Translations under genes and position numbers: made by a program
The notes under the pieces: generated by a model
Told to the model about the DNA's origin: nothing
The model's input: only the letters and a program-made list of their open reading frames with translations
Database searches by the model: none
Part shown: in pieces, positions 48,376 to 60,099 of the stretch
How positions within the stretch are numbered: position 1 is the stretch's first letter
Layout of the letters: each line of letters starts with the position of its first letter
From: Carnegiea gigantea
Lineage: Eukaryota; Streptophyta; Magnoliopsida; Caryophyllales; Cactaceae
Length of the DNA stretch: 64,000 nt
NCBI GenBank assembly: GCA_029747015.1
Contig: JAKOGI010000539.1
Coordinates: 1-64,000 of the forward strand
Direction of reading: 5' to 3'

Positions 48376-48669
48376 TCCCAGTCACGCACGTTTCAAAAAA
48401 TCAACAACTGAATTAACTACCTGATTCGCACAGAGTGACAAACAGTGGCCATACCTGTTCTTGGTACTTGTTCCTGCAGTCAGGTGTTTGGTAACACGGG
48501 ACAATAAGGGCAATATCATCAGACCTCAACGAGTGTCAACAAGCTGTATTCCACACATGTGCTAAATATAGTACCAAGTTTACTGCAACTAATAATTTTA
48601 ACAAGCTTGACCTGAAAAGCCCTTTAACTAGACAAGCATTGGGGGTTAATTAAGCATTCTCAAGTCATT

Positions 48670-51179
48670 TTAATTAGACCCAGTTCTAATCTGTTCTTCT
48701 CAAACTGCTCTCTATTCAGTGCCTTGGTGAAAATATCAGCAATTTGTTTATTGTGGCACAGAAATTCACTGAAACCAAGCCTTTTTCAACATTGTCTCTT
48801 CAAAAAGTGATGACGAATGTCAATATGTTTAGTCCTTTTATGTTGACAAGGGTTTTTGAAAATATTAATTACACTTGTATTGTCACAAAATATGGGAATG
48901 CATCCCGTGTCAACACAAAAATCTTTGAGTTGTTGCCTTATCCACAATAGTTGAGCACAACAGAAAGCAGCTGCAACATATTCAGCTTCTGCTGTGGACA
49001 TGGCAACTGAGTGTTGTTTTTTGATTGCCCAAGATACCAAACAGGGTCCAAGAAAATGAGCCATATCTGAGGTGCTTTTTCTATCAACCAAGAAACCTTA
49101 TCATGCCCCTATAGGATTTCTCCTCAACTGAGAGACTCCCATCATCCATTACTAATCTGGTTGAAGGAGAGATGGGAGTATCAATGGGCTGCCCTCTTCT
49201 TGGTTGTACCCTTGAACCACCAGCCGGGCCTTGTTCCTGGTGACTGTTCCGAACTCATCAAGCTTGTTTCGGAACACCCACTTGGTACCAATAATTGATC
49301 TGTCTTCTGGCTGAGGTACAAGATGTCACACCTTGTTTCTTTAAAACTGATGAAGCTCCTCTTGCATTGCTATAACCCAATCTGAATCTGCAAGAGCTTC
49401 ATTAATATTTTTAGGCTCAATATTAAAGAGAAAAGCATAAAAAGCACAGAAATTTTTAAGCTTGGATCTTGTTTGCACTCCTGTATATATGTCAGACAAG
49501 ATTTGATCAAGGGGGTGCGAACTTTGGTGCTTCCATGGTCGTGGAGTAAGAGAGTCCACAGACACGCTTTCTACTCTTCCTGGAATACTCAGTGGAACAA
49601 GTTCTGGAACTGTTTCCGAGCCTGTTCTGGAGCCTGTTTCTGAGCCTGTTCTGAAAGAATTGGGCTGGTTTTGTTTCAAACTGGGTTCAGCAGTGCTTCC
49701 CCCGATCTGATTCGAACCTTGCCCTCCTTCCAAGGAAACAGCTCCCTGTCCTGTTCTATCCTCGGAACTCTTACCTTTCTCATGTGTAAGCAATGAGTCT
49801 TTTTTAGCAAGTCCCAGTTCAAACTCTGCATCCTGTGCATCATCCTCAACAAAAGAGTTAGTTTCATCAAATAGCACATGCACACTCTCCTCAACACACA
49901 AGGTTCGCTTATTAAACACTTTGTAAGCCTTACTGTGTGAGGAGTACCCAAGAAATATCGTCTCATCACTCGTTGGATTAAATTTTCCTAAGGCATCCTT
50001 CCCATTATTATGCACAAAACATTTACAACCAAATACTCTCAAATGCATAAGATTGGGTTTTCTACCTTTGAGAAACTCATAAGGAGTTTTGTTTAGAATG
50101 GGTCTGATCATGCATCTATTTATAATGTAGCATGATGTGTTCAAGGCTTCGGCCCAAAAATTTCTAGGAAGACCACTAGCAACAAGCATTGTTCTAGTCA
50201 TGTCTTCTAGAGTACGATTTTTTCGCTCTACCACCCCGTTCTGCTGGGGTGTTTTTGGGGCTGAAAAATTATGATCAACACCATGCTCATTACAATAGTC
50301 AATAAAGCTTGAATTTTCAAATTCTGTACCATGATCAAACCTTAGGCAAACCAGTGAGTGTCCTACTCTCTTTTCAACCTTTTTAAGAAACGCAAGAAAT
50401 TTTTTAAATGTTTCATCTTTAGAAACCAAAAACAAGGTCCATGTGAAACGAGAGTAATCATCCACTATCACAAGCACATACCTCTTCCCACCTCGACTTG
50501 TGATCCTCATAGGACCACATAAATCTACATGTAGCATCTCAAGAGGTCAGGTAGTGCTAACACAGTTTTTCAGTTTAAAAGAAGTTTTGACTTGTTTACC
50601 CCTGGCACAAGCGTCACATACCTTGTCATCATTGAATTTGATGGAAGGTAAGTCGACTACTAGGTCTTTAGTGACAAGTTTATTCAAGAGTGAGAGACTC
50701 GCATGGCCTAGTCTCTTGTGCCAAAGCATGACATCATTATTTAAAGCACTTAAACAAGTCAAATTGTTTTGGGGAAGTGAGAGAATACTTACTTTATACA
50801 CATTTTTGTGTCGCTTCCCCCTCAACACAACATCTCCTGTGTGGATATTGATGACCAAGCATTGTTTTGAAGAAAACACTACTAGGTTATCTTTATCACA
50901 CAGTTGGGACACGCTGAGTAGATTATGTTGTAATCCATCCACCAGATATACATTATCAATTGTATGGGGGAGTGACTCACCTATCTTACCTATACCAACA
51001 ATTGTCCCTGATTTGCCATTTCTAAATGCCACACTCCCTCCATCAGAGGCTGTAAGTGAGAGGAAGTTCGATTTTTCACCAGTCATATGCCGTGAACAAC
51101 CGCTATCTACATACCACAATTGGTTGTTTGCTGAGTTGTTTGCTCGGTTGTTCCCCCTCACTTTAGCCTGCAAAACAAA
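48670..51179 (-). pseudogene. E6 pol with two internal deletions
   Basis: Follows the in-frame TAA at 51182-51180. Protease LWYVDSGCSRHMTGE, pre-integrase HKRLGHASLS, CDACARGKQ, then TGA near 50546. The integrase core is open from 50537 ([29 protein letters not shown] with Phe where RS/LR is usual, [12 protein letters not shown]) through a C-terminal domain and Ser/Gly/Glu linker to 49341. RT is reduced to its ends. Compared with E4, about 565 bp spanning QMDVKSAF to the Tyr-Val-Asp-Asp box is missing at 49188-49190, and about 215 bp before RNase H at 49097-49098. RNase H keeps [10 protein letters not shown]. Confidence 0.88.
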
Positions 51180-52988
51180 TTAGAGGTTAGTTTTGGAAAC
51201 CCAGATCCACTTGGGTCCCATTCTTTTAGACGTGCAAATCTCATCTTTTCTAACCCATATTTGTTTTGCGTGAATCAAGTTCTTTTCCATGGCATACCTT
51301 CTTATAGGACAAGTATACTGATAATGCCCCGTTTTACCACAATGAAAACAAACAATATTTTCAGGTAATCCCACATATTTTCTATTAACAGGGTAATCAG
51401 TGCGCTTAGTCACAAAGCCTAATCCTCTTTTGCCCTGGTTATAGTGAGTGTTCAGCCAATTCAGTGCCTGTGAGAACCTGTTCTAGCGCTTATTTGCAGC
51501 AAGGTCTGATTCTACTTGTTTTATCTTTTCAAGCAATTTACTGTTCTCAACAAGTAGGGATTCAACCTTCTGTTTCAGTTCAAGAGACTCATTTTCAAGC
51601 TTAGTAAGGTCAGAAACAAAGGCTTCTTCTTTCATGCTTAAGGTCTCTTTGGATTTATTGAGGTCTTCATGCAAAACAATATTCTTCATATCAGTTTCAA
51701 TTTTTTCATTTTTAAGAATTTTGTTTTCATGCTCTAATTCTCTAATATCCCTTTTTAGCTCAGAACATGTATCCTTTAACATGCAATTTTCAGAATTAAT
51801 AGCATCACACTCATCCATCAAGGTAAATAGTAACTCTTGAAGTTTTGCTTTATTTAGACCACGTACCTTATTCTTAAGCTGGGCTAGGCTGTCTATAGGC
51901 TCATCGTTTGAGTCAGAATCACTTCTGGCCATAAGAGCTACAGCAGCTTCATCTTCTTCAGTCCCTTTCTCGTCCTCGGTAGAATCTCCCCAAGCCGCGA
52001 GCAATGCCCTTGAGAACCGTCTGGCTGAACTGTTTCCAACCTGTTTTCTGCCCTGTTTCCTGGACTGTTCGGGCTCTTGTTCCTCTTTCAGCAGGGGGCA
52101 GTTTTTCACAATGTGATCATGTTTACCACATTTGAAACATCCAGTGAACTGTTCTCGTTCATTGTTTCTGGGCTTGCTGAGGTTCTTCTTTTTGTTGTTC
52201 TCTTTGACCTTTTTGAAGACCTTCTTGAATCTTCGGGTGATCATGGCCAGTTCTTCTTCATCAAGGTCCGAACCATCCTCTTCCAAAGCCTTTAGAGCAA
52301 GGCCTCGGTCTCTCTTGGTCTCCTCTTTCAGTTGAGAGCTTCTTCTAACCTCATAAATTTGGAGATTACCAATAAGCTCGTCCAAGGTGATTTTATTCAT
52401 ATCCTTGGCTTCTTGGATGGCCGTGACTTTGGCCTCCCATGACTGTGGCAAAAATCGTAGGATTTTCCTCACCAACTCCTCAGTGGTGAAGGACTTTCCT
52501 AATGATTTTAGCTCATTAGTGACATGGGTGAAACGGGTGTACATCTCCATCACCGTTTCTTTATCACCCATCTCAAACAGTTCATATTTTCTCATAAGAA
52601 GCTCAATTCTCGATTGTTTTACCTGATTTTTACCTTCGTGAGCTACTTGTAAGGTATCCCAGATTTCTTTGGCTGACTCGCATTTGGAAATGCGAGTATA
52701 CTCATCAGGACCAAGACCAAAATACAAGAGTTTTTTGGCCTTTGCATTCTTTTCCATCATCTTGAAATCTTCGGAATTGAACTCTTCAGCCTTTTTGTGA
52801 ACTTTGCTTCCATCTTCGATCACTTTTGTGGGAATGAGTGGTCCACTCTTGATAAGCATCCATAACTCGTAGTCCTCAGCTTGAATGTAGTTTTCCATTC
52901 GGTTCTTCCACCAACTATAATGTTGACCATTAAAGTATGGTGGTCGAGTTATGGATTGCACCTCAAGCATGCCATGTGGTGTACTCAT
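51180..52988 (-). pseudogene. E6 gag
   Basis: The ATG at 52988 opens 501 codons: MSTPHGMLEVQSITRPPYFN, capsid core, first knuckle CFKCGKHDHIVKNC, an acidic region and a long coiled coil (residues ~400-495). It ends at a TAG (51485-51483) where E4 has Trp. The frame continues through the second knuckle CFHCGKTGHYQYTC (near 51330) to MGPKWIWVSKTNL and the TAA at 51182-51180. Confidence 0.9.
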
Positions 52989-53030
52989 GTTTAGGATCTC
53001 TCAAAATGTTAATCTTTTAGATAAGAACCT

Positions 53031-54464
53031 ACTCTAATACCACTTGTTAGATTTAAGAGAGTACACTAACACAAGAGGGGGGATGAATTGTGTTGGTAAA
53101 TTTTCGCAGTTTCTGGGAACAGGCTTGGGCCTTGTTTGGACGGACTATTTGTAACATGCACAGAAGGTGTAAAACAGTGAAAATAAGTAAAAAGTGAGAA
53201 CACAAGATTTTTACGTGGAAACACCTCGAGCCCAACCGAGGCGAAAACCACGACCTACCCCAATAGGATTTTCACACACTTCCACTAAACGGGCTAAATA
53301 CGTTACAAAGGTAACCTTCTCTTTTACAATTGCAACACACGTAACTGTCTACCCTTAGACTAGTTACACACTACGTCCGAGTCTCCCTCACTTGGACACA
53401 CTCATGTAATTGTCTTCCCAAGACAAATTACACACATCCAAAGTCTCCCTAGGCTTGGACACACTTAACTCTCACTTTGATGAAAGAAGAGAATAAAAAC
53501 ACCTTACTTTTGTGCTTCTAGCTAAGCGAATGTAAGGTACAATTTTACTCCTAGTATGCCGAGGAAGAAGACTCAATTTTCACACACACTTTGATGGTTT
53601 TTCTAAAAATATGATTCGCAAGTTAAAACTCCTTGAAAAACCGTGTGAAACCCGTGAAAAATAATAAGGGAAAGATCTTCCTTAAATAGTGTGATGCATA
53701 TGGGTAAAAGAGTAAATCTTAACCCTCTTGAATCCCTGTGTTGCAAGGAGACAAAAGGGAAGAGAACTCTCCTTTCCAAATTGTAATAGGAAATCTCCCA
53801 TATCTTTCCTTATCTTATCCTTCCAAAAATAAGATTTATTTGGTGGATATTCTTCCAAAGATAAAATCAATCTTTTAAATATTTTCAAAGCCAAGAATAG
53901 CTTATTTTGGGTCTAATGATAACAGAAAATATATCTCAAATAATTTCATAATCGTCAGCCCAAAGTTTTAGGAAAACTATGAAAAATTGTTTTGGCTAGA
54001 AAACAGTCTGAACTCTGATATCAGAACTGATCTGAGACAGTGTTCTTAAAAACCATTAAAAGTAGATGTTAAATCAAGATCTTCCAAGTGGCATATTAAC
54101 AAGAATCTAAGAAAATAAAACCTATAACAGACCAAGACTCTTGTTGAATCAACCGGACAGCATATATAGAATTTGGACTTGTCACTTCAATGCTGTGATG
54201 TTACTCAGAACTGTTTCCTGAGCTGTTTCTGAAGTACTCCATGTCTTGGATGCACTTTAAGTTCTTTGCCATTCAGCTGTTCTGAGGAACTGTTCTTAAG
54301 ACCTGTTCTCGACCATGGTTAATCAAGCAATTTCAAAGTTTTCCAAACAATATTTGGAACCTGTTCGATCAACACACTCAAGTGTATATTACATTTGTGT
54401 TTGTTATCATCAAAACCTCATATTACATAAGGATGGGGTCAACAATGTTCCAATATTGTCAACA
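53031..54464 (-). repeat. E6 primer site and 5' LTR
   Basis: LTR at 53045-54464 (1,420 bp). The primer-site-like TGGTATTAGAGT is at 53042-53031. CATAT duplication at 54465-54469. It carries a ~22-bp insertion relative to the 3' LTR near 53810. Confidence 0.93.
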
Positions 54465-54469
54465 CATAT

Positions 54470-54838
54470 CATTCAAATTTCATCCTCTTAAAAGACTCAC
54501 TTTTAGTATCACATTTAAACCAATAAAGTTGTAGTTCAGATATCCTCATCTTATCTTTTTAAAAAGTCTATTCGACAATAAGATAATCTAAAAAATTCAT
54601 AGATGTGGAGGCTATTATTTTAAAAATCCTTAGTGGGTCTTTGATGAAATGAAAGGAGTATCATAATAATAAAATTAAAACTTTGAAAGTGATGCATGAC
54701 ATGAAACAAAGCAAAACAGTACTAAAGGAAGGCTAAAATAATTTGAGGCTTTTGTACGATGAATTCCTTCGACACATCCTTACCAATGCTCAAGACAAAT
54801 TATAAAGAATCCCCACAAAACAGTACCAACTATCTATA

Positions 54839-54922
<84 letters not shown>

Positions 54923-56492
54923 CGTAAATAATGAGGGCACCAAAGTATAGAATATTCTGACCAAAAAAAAGTGCATAGAATATGCAGTAAATTAGAGGAA
55001 AAAGAACATATATTAGTTAAGGGTTTTGATACCGCTACCTATATGGGTAGATGTACTAGGTTCTAAAAATTATGTACTTCATTGTATAAAATACTCACGT
55101 TACTGTACAAATTACCTGCTTTACTCCACTCTTCTTAATTATCCATATTTTAGGCTATATTTCATTTTAGTCATTCTGTATATGCTCTATATCGATTGAA
55201 TAACTGGAATATCGTCCCCTAAAACTAAGCTTGATGTTGGATTCCTACTGATATCTTTTTAGAGTTATATGGTGTTGAGATGACACTGTGTTAAATTTGT
55301 AACAAAGAAAGCTTTGTGTTTCATTTTGGATCAAAAAGGAAATATACATTTTTGAATCCTCTACAATTAGGAACATCATTATAGGGAGGATTGAGTTTTG
55401 ATTTCTTGAATTAAATCGTAAAATAACATTGAACTTAGGGGGTAAATATTTTAATTATAACTGCTGGTGATCCATGAAATCTTCTATGGATTTGTAGTTT
55501 CATGTCCCCCAATTGACAGAGGACAACATATGTAAAACAATCGTACACCCACCTCTTTTAACTATAACTGCTGCATCTCCATGCATGGTTGTACCAATGA
55601 CTTACCCGTAATACACTCTAGCTAAATCGCTTTCCACAACAACCAAAAAAAGGGAAAACGAAAAGAGGCTTGGGGAGGGGTTAGTGTAAGAAGGAATCGA
55701 ATTCGAAGCTTACTTACACCTTAGTTTAATTTATTTTTGTAATTAATTGTTTAATGGTAAAATAAATACAAATTAGACAGTCATCATATAAGAAAATTGA
55801 TTTAAATGAAACAATAAGTGGTACGTAAGACGTACACAATAATACCTTCACGCGTTCGTACTCAAAAATAGCACTAGGTTTTTCAATTTTTTTTTCAATC
55901 TGTCATCCAGTTTTTTTCCCCTTTAATGCCAAGATGTTTAATATTTTGACAAGAATATTCCATTAAATTATTTGGTTCTTTCTAATATCTCACCAAGTTG
56001 TTAGTGTTTTTCCCCAAATTTTCATTGACAATAACAAATTGTATCATCATTCGGTAGCAGATTCGGAAAAAAATTCAACATAGTAACATTATTGGAGAAA
56101 AAAATAATTTGATGACATTTTGGAAAAAGAATATAATTTTTTGTGTTATTTTTGGGAATCAACTTGATAGATCCACATAGTAATAAATCCAGCCGTAAGA
56201 CGGTAATGTATATCATACAATTAAGAGTGTGTGTTCTCACTTATCATGTATATATATTTGTTCAGCATGTATTTGTCATATACACAACTTTCAATATATG
56301 GCGTTGACAGGGCTTGTGAGAGCATGTACTCTTAGGAGTATGATATAGACTTTGCCATAAGACAATAGACAAATCAGTGCACAAAATCACCACTTTCCAA
56401 ACGCACAACAAATGCAAAACAAACACTATACATTTCAAGATCTCATTACCTGATTATACTATCTAAATAATTAGCTGAATCTATCTCCTACC
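54470..56492. other. AT-rich spacer
   Basis: No gene seen apart from the microsatellite listed separately. Short frames here (for example 56022-56240, minus) have no recognisable features. Confidence 0.5.
54839..54919. repeat. (TG)n(TA)n compound microsatellite
   Basis: About seven TG units pass into about 33 TA units. It falls inside a spurious Tyr-Ile repeat frame. Confidence 0.97.
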
Positions 56493-56507
56493 ATGAAACC
56501 TCACTTA

Positions 56508-56854
56508 CAGCAACACTGAAATTGAAGGTGATAATTTTATTGTGATTCAAGCGTAAAAGGACACTTCCAATTCCCTTGGCAGATTTCACATGTTATCAAA
56601 GATGTTCATGCATGGTTGGAGACTACACATTATGCTATCAATCACATTCATGGGGAGGTAAATATGATAGCTGACTAGTTATCGAAGTTTGGATATTCCA
56701 TTACGGATTACTTAGCTTCTCATTGGAGATTTGTTTCTCTCCCTCTCTTCGTCGTATTCTGATAGATGACGTAGTTGGACGTGCTCTTGTGAAAAAAAGG
56801 CTTCTAACATATTTGTTTGTTCCATTTGACATTGTTAAAAAAAATAAATAAATA
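56508..56854 (+). mobile_element. 5'-truncated LINE insertion with RNase H remnant
   Basis: A 347-bp insertion flanked by an exact 15-bp duplication ATGAAACCTCACTTA (56493-56507 and 56855-56869). It ends in an A-rich tail (56837-56854). Inside is the C-terminal RNase H domain common to plant LINE polyproteins: IEGDNFIVIQA, a frameshift, then WQISHVIKDVHAWLETTH, NHIHGEVNMIAD, a TAG, LSKFGYSITDYLASHW and VSLPL. The Asp in MIAD fits the last catalytic Asp of this RNase H type. Confidence 0.8.
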
Positions 56855-56869
56855 ATGAAACCTCACTTA

Positions 56870-58090
56870 TGTTAGTATAGGTTGTCTGAAGTGGTTTCAC
56901 TGAAGTTGTGACATATAGGAAAAGTATGTTTGAGTGACATAAAAGCCTAAGAAATTAAACGACTCCATCTCACAAGAACTACCCTGTACCAAATAGGGTA
57001 TCAGGATGCTTAGCTAGTCTCATAGTTTCTTTAATCTCTCTTTTCCCTTTTCTTTTGACTTTGAAATACCAACCATGATCAATTATCCGTAAAGTTACTT
57101 ATATACTTGCAAAATAATAAATGTTTTGTTACAAGATATTTCTTAAGTATCTCTTATTAATCTAAAAATCATATTATCATGTTTTTAAAGTGAAAAAATG
57201 GTATAAATGGATAGTCAAGCATATTACAACTTATAAATTGTGTAAAATTATCTTTTTATCCATAATTTATTACATTTCTAAAATATGTGTATCATATATC
57301 CTTGCAGACAAGGTTGATCTGATTATGATATCAGCTAATATTTTTATTGACAAAATTAACAAATATTTGAGTATAGCAATTCATAATTAAGTGTAATTAT
57401 TAAAAATTTGGTGATTTTAAATCATAAAATATGTTAATTTAAAATGAACCAAGACATTTAAGAGTCTTTTACGGAAAAAATATATCATAAGCCCGCCTTG
57501 GGCTTATCGTGGAAATATGTATGAACAAAACAAACACAGAGCATTAGAGGCGTCTATTCGAGCTTGAAAAGAATATCAAAATGGTTCTTTCCATTGATCA
57601 TATGTATTGGATGAAAAACATTGAAAATATAGAAAAAGAAAAGGCCATCAATAATTCTATGATTCTGTCCGCATCCTAATCTACAAATACTTTAAACTTC
57701 AAAAAAAAAAAACTTGAAATAAAAGAAAAAGGCCAAATATGTTATCACACACACATTAATTAAGCAGCGAAGGTGCAATAGAAGGGAAAAAATGAACTAA
57801 CACATGAACTCTCTCACTCCTCGCTAGTTTGCAGCTTTGCTAACAGTTCATGTAACACAAGATGCTTCAATATCCTCACCTAATCTGGATCATTGAATTT
57901 TGAAGCTCCTCTTCAAAATAATTAATGTCAAATTACACTTGAAAATAAAGGTATATATGATGCGTTATGAATTTGAAAATTTACAATTAATTTGAGATTA
58001 TAATGACACAATACTTACATGTAGTCTTTTAGCTCGTTGGTCTGATCCATTTTCTGCTGATATCATAAATTCTACCGAGATCTTGATGAT
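56870..58090. other. AT-rich spacer downstream of the miRNA gene
   Basis: No gene seen. An 8-bp perfect hairpin ATAAGCCC/GGGCTTAT with a 5-base loop lies at 57487-57507. Part of 57500-58090 may belong to the 3' end of the microRNA primary transcript, but no boundary is visible. Confidence 0.45.
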
Positions 58091-58097
58091 ATACGAC

Positions 58098-58225
58098 CAA
58101 TCGTTGATTGCCAATGCAGCATCATCAAGATTCGCATATCAAAAAAGTGTGCAAATAGTAGACCAAATGCGTATACTCACTCAGATTGTGAATCTTGCTA
58201 ATGCTGCATCAGCAAACAATGATTG
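58098..58225 (-). ncRNA. miR172-type microRNA precursor
   Basis: On the minus strand 58225-58187 pairs with 58136-58098, leaving a loop of about 50 bases. The 3' arm (58134-58114) carries a 21-mer: C followed by GAATCTTGATGATGCTGCAT, which is positions 2-21 of the conserved plant miR172. The 5' arm (58207-58187) carries a star-like GCAGCATTAGCAAGATTCAC plus A. The two give 2-base 3' overhangs, with one G:U pair, one A:G mismatch and a terminal mismatch, as expected of a Dicer-like product. The lower stem continues to 58098/58225 with a few mismatches. Known role: miR172 represses AP2-like floral and phase-change regulators. The first base C instead of A/U is unusual and could shift processing or loading. 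A plus-strand frame across this region is spurious. Confidence 0.85.
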
Positions 58226-58270
58226 TATTTTCTCCCAACTTCTGGGCTCTAAAGAGGCAAAAAGAAGGGT

Positions 58271-58281
58271 GATATATATAA
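58271..58281 (-). promoter_or_regulatory. Probable TATA box of the miR172 gene
   Basis: Minus-strand TTATATATATC, about 46 bases upstream of the hairpin base, so a start site about 30 bases downstream would fall just before the stem. The spacing is short for a MIR172 leader, so an upstream start is also possible. Confidence 0.45.
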
Positions 58282-58408
58282 GCAAAGTTGAATGGAGGAA
58301 GACAGTCAAGCAATGAATATTAGATCAAAATGAATAAGCAAGGTTAATTATCTTATCGGTGCAAAATGAAGAAAGATGGGGATTAAGGCTCTGTTCTTTT
58401 CGTGGGTC

Positions 58409-58560
58409 AATCCACATTTACCAACCTCAACCCACTTCAACCTACTTCAACCTATTTCAACCTACTTCAACCCACTTAAAAAAAAAATACCAACTTCAAC
58501 CTACTTCAACCTACTTCAACCCACTTCAACCAACTTCAACCCATCCCTTCATAATTTTAA
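58409..58560. repeat. Outer-left array of ~10-bp TTCAACCYAC units
   Basis: About a dozen degenerate units reading CTTCAACC(C/T)A on the plus strand, broken by an A run (58479-58488). Their orientation is opposite to the array at 58620-58800. Confidence 0.75.
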
Positions 58561-58586
58561 TAATTTGTAAAGTATCATATGGGATT

Positions 58587-58870
58587 TAGGGCCTGTTGTT
58601 TTCGTGAGTACATTGGGTGGGAAAAAGGGTGAAGTCGGTTGAAGTAGGTTGAGGTAGGTTGAGGTAGGCTGAAGTTGGTATTTTTTTTTTTTTTAGTTGG
58701 GTTGAAATAGGTTAAACTAGATTGAAGTGGGTTGATGTAGGTTGAAGTGCATTGAAGTTGGTTTATTTTGTATGTGGTGGATTGAAGTGGGTTAAAATAA
58801 CGAGAATGTAACTAATGTGTGATAATTTATGAAGTTATCGAAATTTGTGAAATTTATGTTCATACTTTTA
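58587..58870. repeat. Inner-left arm of fold-back element
   Basis: GGCCTGTTGTTTTCG-like end copy, then GGTTGAAGTAGGTT-type units and a unique stretch ACTAATGTGTGATAATTTAT. The whole arm is the inverted counterpart of 60100-60372. Confidence 0.8.
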
Positions 58871-60095
58871 TATTTTTTATTTTTTATTGTTTATTGCTTA
58901 TTTTGTATTTTGTATTGTGTATTTTGTATTTTGCATTTTGTATTATTTTTTTATTTTTTATTTTTATTTTTTTATTTTTTATTTTTATTTTTATTTTTTA
59001 TTTTTTATTTTTCATTTTTCATTTTTTTATTTTTTATTTTTTATTTTTATTTTTATTTTTATTTTTTATGTTTTATTTTTATTTTTATTTTTCTTTTTAT
59101 TTTTATTTTTATTTTTCATTTTTCATTTTTTATTTTTCATTTTTATTTTTTATTTTTTATTTTTTATTTTTATTTTTATTTTTTATTTTTTATTTTTTAT
59201 TTTTTATTTTTGATTTTTTTAATTTCTTGGCTCTTATTTTTTATTTTTTATTTGTATTTTTTATGATGTTTTTTTCTTTTTTACTTTTTATTTCTTATTT
59301 TTTAATTTTAATTTTTATTTTTTGAGTAAAAATTTAAAAATTTAAAATTTAAAATTTAAAAAATAAAAAATAAAAAATAAGAACCAAGAAATTTAAAAAA
59401 TTACAAAATAAAAATAAAAAATGAAAAATGAAAAAAATTAGAAATAAAAAATAAGATAAAATTTAAAAAATAAAAATGAAAAATGAAAAATAAGAATAAA
59501 AAATAAAAAATAAACAATAAAAAAATACAAAATACAAAATACAAAATACAAAATACAAAAATACAAAATACAAAATAAAAAAAAAAAAGAAAAAATGAAA
59601 AATGAAAAATGAAAAATGAAAAATACAAAAATAAAAAATTAAAAAATAAAAATAAAAAATATAAAATATAAAATATAAAAATATAAAAAATGACAAATAA
59701 AAAATAAAAAATTAAAATTAAAAAATGAAAAACGAAAAATAAAAAATGAAAAATGAAAAATGAAAAAATAAAAAAATGAAAAATAAAACATTAAAAAATT
59801 AAAAAATTAAAAAATTAAAAATTAAAAATTAAAAATTAAAAATTAAAAATTAAAAAATTAAAAATTAAAAATTAAAAAAATGAAAAACGAAAAATAAAAA
59901 AATTAAAAATACAAAAATAAAAAAATATAAAAAATATAAAAAATGAAAAATGAAAAATGAAAAATGAAAAATGAAAAATGAAAAATGAAAAAAAAATAAA
60001 AAATGAAAAACGAAAAATAAAAAAATACAAAATAAGAATACAAAATACAAAATACAAAAATAAAAAATAAAAAATAAAAAATGAAAAATGAGAAA
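58870..60095. repeat. Palindromic A/T-rich simple-sequence core
   Basis: TTTTTATTTT-type units (58870-59325), then AAAATGAAAAATA-type units (59330-60095). The sides are approximate reverse complements; TTCTTGGCTCTTATT near 59224 is mirrored by AATAAGAACCAAGAA near 59378. Confidence 0.85.
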
Positions 60096-60099
60096 GAAT

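Larger units (their letters stand above)
33471..54464 (-). mobile_element. E6: Sirevirus-type copia element, family B, split by E5
   Basis: A minus-strand element, about 10.1 kb without E5. LTRs lie at 33471-34870 and 53045-54464 and differ at about 50 positions plus two indels. The exact target duplication is CATAT (33466-33470 and 54465-54469). The order is gag, pol, ORF3, repeated purine tracts. Protein similarity to family A is strong but the LTRs differ except for a few conserved blocks. Two internal deletions remove most of RT. E5 sits in ORF3 with a TTTTG duplication. Confidence 0.94.

Noticed and set aside
18914..54464. CRISPR or satellite interpretation of the near-identical repeats
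   Set aside because: The repeats are LTRs and internal regions of the same retrotransposon family with target duplications, not spaced arrays.
55640..55735. tRNA or SINE B-box-like GAATTCGAAG
   Set aside because: No matching A box or cloverleaf arms; the surrounding bases form only a weak inverted repeat.
58083..58316. 77-codon plus-strand frame
   Set aside because: It is the complement of the miR172 hairpin and its leader.
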